A DNA stretch of 57,737 nt, taken from contig NZ_SMLV01000430.1 in NCBI RefSeq assembly GCF_009711525.1, positions 1 to 57,737 of the forward strand, written 5' to 3'. Source of the stretch: Fulvivirga lutimaris. GTDB taxonomy: Bacteria; Bacteroidota; Bacteroidia; Cytophagales; Cyclobacteriaceae. Shown piece after piece: positions 51,852-57,737 of the stretch (position 1 is the first letter of the stretch; every line of letters begins with the position of its first letter). The notes under the pieces were generated by a model. That model had not been told where the DNA came from. It ran no database searches and worked only from the letters and a program-made list of their open reading frames with translations. Both the position numbers and the translations under genes were made by a program.

Positions 51852-53162
51852 ATGATTAGACAAGGTTTATTATTGATTATTATCTGGTCTCTTACCATTA
51901 AATCTTACGCACAAGATACACTGGTAATTGACAAGTCAGCATTACTCCAGAAAGTGCACGAGGGTAATCTGCAATTAAAAATAGCCAGTAAGCAGGTAGA
52001 AATAGCACAAGGCGATCTAAGTCAGTCAAGGGCTTCTTATCTCCCTACTATTACTGCTTCGCATACCGCTATGGTTACCAATAACCCATTGATGGCATTT
52101 GGCTCAAAGCTAAATCAGGAGATATTAACACAGGCTGATTTCAACCCGGCTTTATTAAATGACCCTGATAATACCACCAATTTTGCCACAGAAATTCAGA
52201 TACTTCAGCCTTTGCTGAATCTGGATTATGCTTATCAGAGGCAAGGGGCAATAATTCAGGCAGAAGCACAGGTTTTACAAGCCCAACGAACTTCAGAATA
52301 TCTTGAGCTTGAGGTTTTAAAAGCCTATATGCAATTGCAACTCAGTTATGAGGCTGTAAGTGTACTAAGAAAGGCACAGAAAACAGCGAGAGAAGGGTTA
52401 AGAGTTATCAATGATTACAACGATCAGGGGTTGGTTCAAAAAACTGATGTACTGGCCGTTAAGGTGAGGGTGAGTGAGGTAGAAAGTCAGCTCCGTTTTG
52501 CCGAGTCAAATGTTCAGAATGCTTCAGCATACTTAGGTTTCTTATTTGGCACACAGGATCAAGGGATTATCTACAGACCATCAGAGCGTTCAGCAGCATC
52601 TGTCGAAATAGAAACTTTTGACGACCAATTATCTGATAGCCGTAAGGACGTAACCGCAATGTCTAAAGCTGAGGAGGGTTATCAGGCCATGCTAAAATCA
52701 GATAAGATGAGCCTTATACCAAGGATAAATGCTTTCGGTAGTTATCAATTATATGATGAAGCCCTTTTTGGTTTCGGTGCTTCAGGCTACATAGTAGGGG
52801 CTCAGTTATCATGGAATATTTTTGATGGATCTCGCACCATCGGCAAAATACAAAAGTCAAAAGCGCAGTTTGAAAAAGCCAGATTTGAAAACAATCAATA
52901 TAAAGGCAAAGAGCAGATGGAATTGGATAAAACAATCCGTCAGCTAAATGACCTGCAAAATAAAGTAAGGTTAACTGGTCAGGCGTTGGAGCAGTCTGAA
53001 GAGGCTTACAGAATCAGAAAGGACCGCTTTGCTGAAGGTTTAGAAAAAACAGCCGATCTGCTAGCTGCTGAAACCAAATATTTTCAAAAGGAGCTGGAAT
53101 ATCGCCAATCAATATTTGAATACAATCTCACTAAAGAATACTTAAGATTTTTAACAAAATAG
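51852..53162 (+). CDS. TolC family outer membrane efflux protein
   Basis: This 436-residue protein has a signal peptide (MIRQGLLLIIIWSLTIKSYA) and the alternating long helices of TolC proteins, with internal repeat halves (about 35-220 and 250-430). Heptad-rich segments such as KAKSQAQFEKARFENNQYK-type helices are visible near residues 335-355. It forms a trimeric outer membrane channel for the adaptor and pump encoded next. It lies 3 bases before the adaptor gene and is first in the operon. Substrate is unknown. Confidence 0.92.
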   Translation: MIRQGLLLIIIWSLTIKSYAQDTLVIDKSALLQKVHEGNLQLKIASKQVEIAQGDLSQSRASYLPTITASHTAMVTNNPLMAFGSKLNQEILTQADFNPALLNDPDNTTNFATEIQILQPLLNLDYAYQRQGAIIQAEAQVLQAQRTSEYLELEVLKAYMQLQLSYEAVSVLRKAQKTAREGLRVINDYNDQGLVQKTDVLAVKVRVSEVESQLRFAESNVQNASAYLGFLFGTQDQGIIYRPSERSAASVEIETFDDQLSDSRKDVTAMSKAEEGYQAMLKSDKMSLIPRINAFGSYQLYDEALFGFGASGYIVGAQLSWNIFDGSRTIGKIQKSKAQFEKARFENNQYKGKEQMELDKTIRQLNDLQNKVRLTGQALEQSEEAYRIRKDRFAEGLEKTADLLAAETKYFQKELEYRQSIFEYNLTKEYLRFLTK

Positions 53163-53165
53163 AAA

Positions 53166-54233
53166 ATGAAGACTATAAATTATTTAACCATACTAATAAT
53201 CCTGCTTACTGTTTTTGCATGTGGCAGTGATGATCAGCACACCATTGCAGATACGAAGGCAGTGGCTGTAAAAGTTGCCAAGGCATCTAGTCAAAGCATG
53301 GGAAGCACCATTGGTGCAAGCGGAACAATTGAGGCTAAGAACAGCACTAATTTGAGCACCAGAATGATGGGCTTTGTAACCAGCCTTCCAGTGAAAGTTG
53401 GACAGAAAGTTAAAAAAGGACAGCTGCTAATAAGCATCAATAATGCTGACCTGAATGCTAAAAAAGCACAGGTAGAAGCTTCAATCACGCAGGCACAGAG
53501 TGCTTTAGAGAATGCTGAAAAGGACTATAACAGGTTCAAGGCGCTGTTTGATAAAAATAGTGCTTCTCAAAAGGAGCTTGATGACATGACCACTCGATTT
53601 GAAATGGCAAAGGCTAATTATGAGGCTGCAAGCCAAATGAAAAAGGAGGTATTGGCTCAATATGCTTATAGTAATATAACTGCTCCTTTTGATGGTGTAG
53701 TTACCAACACTTTCATAAAAGAAGGTGGTATGGCTAATCCTGGGATGCCACTTGTTGCCCTTGAAGGGGGTAAGCAATACGAGGCGGCTGTAATGATATC
53801 TGAGAATGATATTTCAAAATTAAAGCAGGAAGCTAAAGCTAAAGTATTAGTAAAAAGCCTTGGTAAGGAGTTTACTGGTACTGTCACAGAAATAAGCAAA
53901 TCAGCTAAAAATACCGCAGGTCAATACATTGTGAAAGTGAGTTTAGAAGAGCCAACCAGCGATGTGTATGCAGGGATGTTCGTTAATGTGAGCTTTTCTG
54001 AGACTACAGAATCACAAAAAGGAATCACCATGAATAAATCGGCTATTGTGAGCAAGGGCCAGCTATCTGGAGTATATGTAGTGAGCAGTGAGAAGGTAGC
54101 CATTTTAAGATGGCTTCGATTAGGTAAAACCATTGGGGGCGATGTTGAGGTATTATCTGGCCTAAAGCCTGGTGAAACCTACATCTCTTCTGCTGATGGC
54201 AAACTTTACAATGGCGCTAAAGTCACATTCTAA
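53166..54233 (+). CDS. RND periplasmic adaptor lipoprotein
   Basis: This 355-residue membrane fusion protein has a lipoprotein signal, ILLTVFACGS, with the lipid Cys at 19. The barrel-sandwich hybrid starts with SGTIEAKNSTNLSTRMMGF and KKGQLLISINNADL, then a coiled hairpin (about 100-160, ending AYSNITAPFDGVVTN), a beta barrel and a C-terminal domain. It bridges the TolC channel and the pump. The hairpin is short, which fits RND partners. It starts 3 bases after TolC and ends 19 bases before the permease gene. Confidence 0.93.
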   Translation: MKTINYLTILIILLTVFACGSDDQHTIADTKAVAVKVAKASSQSMGSTIGASGTIEAKNSTNLSTRMMGFVTSLPVKVGQKVKKGQLLISINNADLNAKKAQVEASITQAQSALENAEKDYNRFKALFDKNSASQKELDDMTTRFEMAKANYEAASQMKKEVLAQYAYSNITAPFDGVVTNTFIKEGGMANPGMPLVALEGGKQYEAAVMISENDISKLKQEAKAKVLVKSLGKEFTGTVTEISKSAKNTAGQYIVKVSLEEPTSDVYAGMFVNVSFSETTESQKGITMNKSAIVSKGQLSGVYVVSSEKVAILRWLRLGKTIGGDVEVLSGLKPGETYISSADGKLYNGAKVTF

Positions 54234-54252
54234 ACGCTAAAGATTAGAAATA

Positions 54253-57200
54253 ATGCAAGAAGGAATATCAGGCAAAATCGCCAACTTTTTTATAAACTCT
54301 AAGCTCACCATTTTATTAATGGTAGCCCTTATGATCATAGGAGTGTACAGCTCTTTCCTGATCCCAAGGGAAGAAGAGCCACAGATTAATGTGCCCATGG
54401 CTGATGTCATGGTTGGATACCCGGGTGCCACTCCTGAAGAAGTGGAAAGCAGGGTGGTAAAACCACTGGAGAAGATCATCGCTAATATTAAAGGGGTTGA
54501 GCATATTCATAGCATGGCCATGAATGGTCAGGCCATGATGATTGTGCAGTTCTATGTGGGTGAAGACATTGAAAGATCATATGTAAAGCTCTATGATGAG
54601 CTAATGAAGCACAATGACATTTTCCCGTCAGCAGTTTACCCACCGGTAATCAAAACGAGATCAATTGATGATGTGCCTATGCTTGGGCTTACACTATGGA
54701 GCGAAAACTATAATGACTTTGAGCTTAGGCAACTAGCTGAAGAGCTTACTTCAGAAATAGAGAAGGTTAAGGATGTAGCTATCACCAAGCAAATAGGAGG
54801 AAGAACCCGTCAGGTGAAAGTGGTGGTTGACGTTGATAAAATGGCTGAAAATGGTGTAGATGCTTTGGGTATAATGCAACTCATGAAAGCCAGCAATAGC
54901 TCGTCTCAGTCTGGAAAGTTTGTGAATAACGACCAGGAATATCTTTTGACCACCGGCAAGTTTCTATCTAATGTGGAGGATATTGAAAATTTGGTAGTAG
55001 GCGTAAATAGAAATATGCCGGTTTATCTGCATCAGGTAGCCAGTATTGAAGATGGTGCTGCCACAGCAAAGGATTATGTGTCTTTTGGATATGGCAAGGC
55101 CAATGAAAATTATACTAATGCACCATCAGATTATCAGGCAGTAACCATCTCTGTGGCTAAGGTAAAAGGTGCAGATGCAATGAAGGTTTCTGACAAGATC
55201 ATAGATCATGTTGAAGCATTAAAAGCAACCTTAATTCCAAATGATGTACATGTAGAGGTAACAAGAAACTATGGTGAAACAGCTTCTCACAAGGTAGGTG
55301 AATTATTGCTGCACCTTGGTGTAGCCATTATAGCCGTTACTGTTTTGGTAATGTTTGCCATGGGTTGGCGCGGTGGATTGGTAGTGTTCTTCTCAGTGCC
55401 ATTGACTTTCGCATTGACCCTTTTCAGCTATTATATGCTGGGTTACACTTTGAATAGAATTACACTATTCGCTTTAGTCTTCGTGGTGGGTATTGTGGTA
55501 GATGATAGTATCATTATCGCGGAAAACATGCACCGCCATTTCAAATCGAAAAGATTGCCTTTCAAACAAGCGGCTATCTATGCGATCAACGAGGTTGGTA
55601 ACCCTACTATTTTGGCGACATTCACTGTAATAGCGGCAATATTACCAATGGCCTTTGTGTCTGGTATGATGGGCCCTTACATGAGTCCAATGCCAATTGG
55701 AGCTTCCATTGCAATGATGCTTTCCTTGTTTGTTGCACTGACAGTAACGCCATATTTGGGGTATCATTTACTACAAGAAAAGCATGAAGAAGAGAGTAAA
55801 GAACATCCTTCAAATGAGCAGACATTCATTTATAGAATTTACAAACTTGTTGAGCAACCGTTTTTAGACAGTGGCCTGAAAAGATGGGTAATGTTGGGAC
55901 TTACCGTTCTATTACTTCTAGGATCAGTGGCCATGTTCTTTACCAAGTCTGTGGCTGTAAAAATGTTGCCTTTTGACAATAAGAATGAATTTCAGGTGGT
56001 AATTGATATGCCTGAAGGCACTACGCTTGAAAGAACATCTGCGGTAGCTAAAGAGATTACACAATACCTGATAACAGTGCCAGAAGTTGTGGATTACCAA
56101 AACTACATCGGTACATCAGCTCCCATTACCTTCAACGGGTTGGTTCGCCATTATGACTTAAGAGGCGGTAGCAATATGGCTGATATTCAGGTGAACCTTC
56201 TTCCTAAAGAAGAACGATCATTAAAGAGTCATGACATTGCCACTTTGGTGCGTCCTGAAATTCAGAAAATTGCAGCACAGTACAATGCTAATGTGAAGGT
56301 AGTGGAAGTACCACCAGGTCCTCCGGTATTGTCAACTATTGTAGCCGAAATTTATGGTCCTGACTATGCTGAACAGATAAAAGTAGCTGAGCAGGTAAAG
56401 GACATCTTGATCAATACTGATGATGTGGTGGATGTCGACTGGACAGTTGAGGCTAAGCAGGTGGAGTATAAGCTGGATGTTGATTACGAAAAGGCCATGC
56501 TAAGAGGTATTGTTCCACAGCAGGTAGTTGGCAACCTTACTTACCTATTGCAGGAATACCCATTCACTAATTTTTATGATGAAAAATCAGTGAATCCTGT
56601 AGGGGTTGTATTTAGCGTTCCGGATGCTGATAAATCAAGATTAGGAGATATCAATGACATTAAAATAAAAGGTCAGCAGGGCAACTTAGTGCCTGTTCAG
56701 GATCTGGTAAGTGTAAAACAAGATACGCTTAATCCATCTATTTACCGAAAGGATCAAAAGCGAGTGGTTTATGTAACTGCAGATATGGCTGGTGGACTTG
56801 AAAGCCCAGCTTACGCGATTCTTGGAATGGAAGAGAAGTTGAAGCAAATGAACCTTCCAAAAGGGTATGAGATTGGAGAATTATATATCAATCAACCTTC
56901 TGATGAGACTGACTTTACTGTTAAATGGGATGGCGAGTGGCAGATTACCCTTGAAGTGTTTAGAGATCTTGGAGCAGCATTTTTAGTGGTGGTGATCATC
57001 ATCTACATGCTGATTGTAGGATGGTTCCAAAATTTCAAAACACCAATAGTGATGATGATTGCTATTCCACTTTCACTGGTGGGTATTGTACTTGGTCACT
57101 GGTTGTTGGATGCATTCTTTACTGCTACTTCTTTCATTGGTATGATCGCACTGGCTGGGGTTATGGTAAGAAACTCAGTGTTACTTATCGATTTTATTGA

Positions 57201-57468
57201 AATCAGACTGGCTGAAGGCGCCTCTATTAAGCAAGCGATTATAGACGCAGGAGCGGTAAGAACAACGCCTATTCTTTTGACCACCGGAGCAGTTGTGATT
57301 GGTGCATCTATCATATTGTTTGACCCGATTTTTCAAGGTTTGGCCATCTCACTGGTAGCTGGAGCAATTGTATCCACATTGCTGACACTGATTGTAGTTC
57401 CACTGATCTACTATATGACGGAGCGCAGTAAGTGGGAGAATAAAAACGAACAAAAAACTAAAGCTTAA
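54253..57468 (+). CDS. RND efflux permease
   Basis: This 1071-residue inner membrane pump has 12 membrane helices in two halves, each followed by a large periplasmic part. The proton-relay Asp pair is Asp417-Asp418 in VVDDSIIIAEN, the position of AcrB Asp407-Asp408. At the AcrB Lys940 position, in GVMVRNSVLLIDF, Arg973 replaces Lys. Helix 1 ends VYSSFLIPREEEPQI. The Asp pair places it with hydrophobe/multidrug-type (HAE1) pumps rather than heavy-metal CzcA. Its gene precedes a PII-like gene by 4 bases. The exported substance is unknown. Confidence 0.94.
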   Translation: MQEGISGKIANFFINSKLTILLMVALMIIGVYSSFLIPREEEPQINVPMADVMVGYPGATPEEVESRVVKPLEKIIANIKGVEHIHSMAMNGQAMMIVQFYVGEDIERSYVKLYDELMKHNDIFPSAVYPPVIKTRSIDDVPMLGLTLWSENYNDFELRQLAEELTSEIEKVKDVAITKQIGGRTRQVKVVVDVDKMAENGVDALGIMQLMKASNSSSQSGKFVNNDQEYLLTTGKFLSNVEDIENLVVGVNRNMPVYLHQVASIEDGAATAKDYVSFGYGKANENYTNAPSDYQAVTISVAKVKGADAMKVSDKIIDHVEALKATLIPNDVHVEVTRNYGETASHKVGELLLHLGVAIIAVTVLVMFAMGWRGGLVVFFSVPLTFALTLFSYYMLGYTLNRITLFALVFVVGIVVDDSIIIAENMHRHFKSKRLPFKQAAIYAINEVGNPTILATFTVIAAILPMAFVSGMMGPYMSPMPIGASIAMMLSLFVALTVTPYLGYHLLQEKHEEESKEHPSNEQTFIYRIYKLVEQPFLDSGLKRWVMLGLTVLLLLGSVAMFFTKSVAVKMLPFDNKNEFQVVIDMPEGTTLERTSAVAKEITQYLITVPEVVDYQNYIGTSAPITFNGLVRHYDLRGGSNMADIQVNLLPKEERSLKSHDIATLVRPEIQKIAAQYNANVKVVEVPPGPPVLSTIVAEIYGPDYAEQIKVAEQVKDILINTDDVVDVDWTVEAKQVEYKLDVDYEKAMLRGIVPQQVVGNLTYLLQEYPFTNFYDEKSVNPVGVVFSVPDADKSRLGDINDIKIKGQQGNLVPVQDLVSVKQDTLNPSIYRKDQKRVVYVTADMAGGLESPAYAILGMEEKLKQMNLPKGYEIGELYINQPSDETDFTVKWDGEWQITLEVFRDLGAAFLVVVIIIYMLIVGWFQNFKTPIVMMIAIPLSLVGIVLGHWLLDAFFTATSFIGMIALAGVMVRNSVLLIDFIEIRLAEGASIKQAIIDAGAVRTTPILLTTGAVVIGASIILFDPIFQGLAISLVAGAIVSTLLTLIVVPLIYYMTERSKWENKNEQKTKA

Positions 57469-57472
57469 GATC

Positions 57473-57737
57473 ATGGAATTATTAATGATAACTGCCATAA
57501 AGGAGTTTGAGGAGGCAATTAAATCCATCCTAAAAAACTCAGAAGTAGTAGCATTTTCTTCCATGCCTGTTGCTGGGTACAGCAACGGCACAAGTGAAGA
57601 CATGCAATCAAATTGGTTTGCTCGTGATAAAGGTGAATCAGATTCTGTATTGTTCTATGCCTTTGTTGCAAAAAACAATGCAAAAAAAGTACTGACGGAG
57701 ATTGAAAATTTTAATCAAACTAACGAGGTGCTAAGCA
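57473..57737 (+). CDS. PII-like / CutA-like small protein (3' truncated)
   Basis: The frame opens with ATG 4 bases after the permease stop and is open to the end of the window (88 codons). The start MELLMITAIKEFEEAIKS gives a beta strand and an amphipathic helix, then EVVAFSSMPVAGYSN, a second strand and loop, and DSVLFYAFVAKNNAKKVLTEIENF, a third strand and helix. This beta-alpha-beta-beta-alpha order is that of the ferredoxin-like PII fold. Related PII-NG or DUF3240-type genes are known next to RND pump genes elsewhere. The T-loop region (about 36-52) is short and acidic. The C-terminus is missing, so the fold is inferred. Confidence 0.6.
   Translation, partial: MELLMITAIKEFEEAIKSILKNSEVVAFSSMPVAGYSNGTSEDMQSNWFARDKGESDSVLFYAFVAKNNAKKVLTEIENFNQTNEVLS

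Overview
This window looks like ordinary chromosome from a member of the Bacteroidota, most likely the order Cytophagales (a Fulvivirga- or Roseivirga-like marine or soil bacterium). The evidence is moderately AT-rich DNA, start codons almost without Shine-Dalgarno sequences, several copies of the Bacteroidota -7 promoter box TAnnTTTG, and phylum-typical families: DUF4293, an enlarged NusB, the run NusB / YtxH-like / DUF1573 / YajC / YbbR / CoaE, a membrane-anchored MutS-like ATPase, and a leucine-dehydrogenase-type enzyme. The genus is a guess. I found no rRNA, tRNA, CRISPR array, phage or intact insertion sequence.

Layout. (1) 1-5270: a 5'-truncated TerC membrane protein, a convergent overlapping TerB-like protein, a translationally coupled sulfotransferase / class IV aminotransferase pair, an RCK-gated potassium channel and a small protein. 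(2) 5332-10295, minus strand: PLP decarboxylase, HEAT-repeat/cyclophilin lipoprotein, purK and purE as a tight operon. (3) 10403-19035: a collagen-like lipoprotein, MutS-like ATPase, feoA-feoB, dxs with an alpha/beta hydrolase, and scpA on the other strand. (4) 19085-30615, minus strand: gltB-gltD, then leucine dehydrogenase, nusB, a YtxH-like protein, a DUF1573 lipoprotein, yajC, ybbR-like and coaE. (5) 30815-35411: an ABC exporter, a TPR lipoprotein and three envelope-associated small proteins. (6) 35476-39894, minus strand: thiolase, HAD hydrolase, truA and a second ABC exporter. (7) 39963-51731: DUF4293 pair, htpG, a palindrome-rich gap, purM, two orphan sensor histidine kinases, an M1 aminopeptidase with thiol peroxidase, and a YkgJ-type cysteine-cluster protein. 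(8) 51852-57737: a TolC / adaptor / RND efflux operon behind an operator-like palindrome, followed by the start of a PII-like gene that runs off the end.

Themes. Nitrogen and amino-acid metabolism (gltBD, leucine dehydrogenase, class IV aminotransferase), purine synthesis (purE, purK, purM at two loci), iron uptake, isoprenoid synthesis and envelope functions dominate. Most genes sit in co-oriented groups with gaps of 0-30 bases or 1-8 base overlaps, which implies operons.

I did not find a clearly new defence or mobile system. The observations most worth following are the PII-like protein at the end of the RND operon together with an operator lacking its regulator, the roughly 32-residue repeats inside NusB, the HEAT/cyclophilin lipoprotein coupled to purK, the sulfotransferase/aminotransferase pair, and the palindrome mosaic after htpG.
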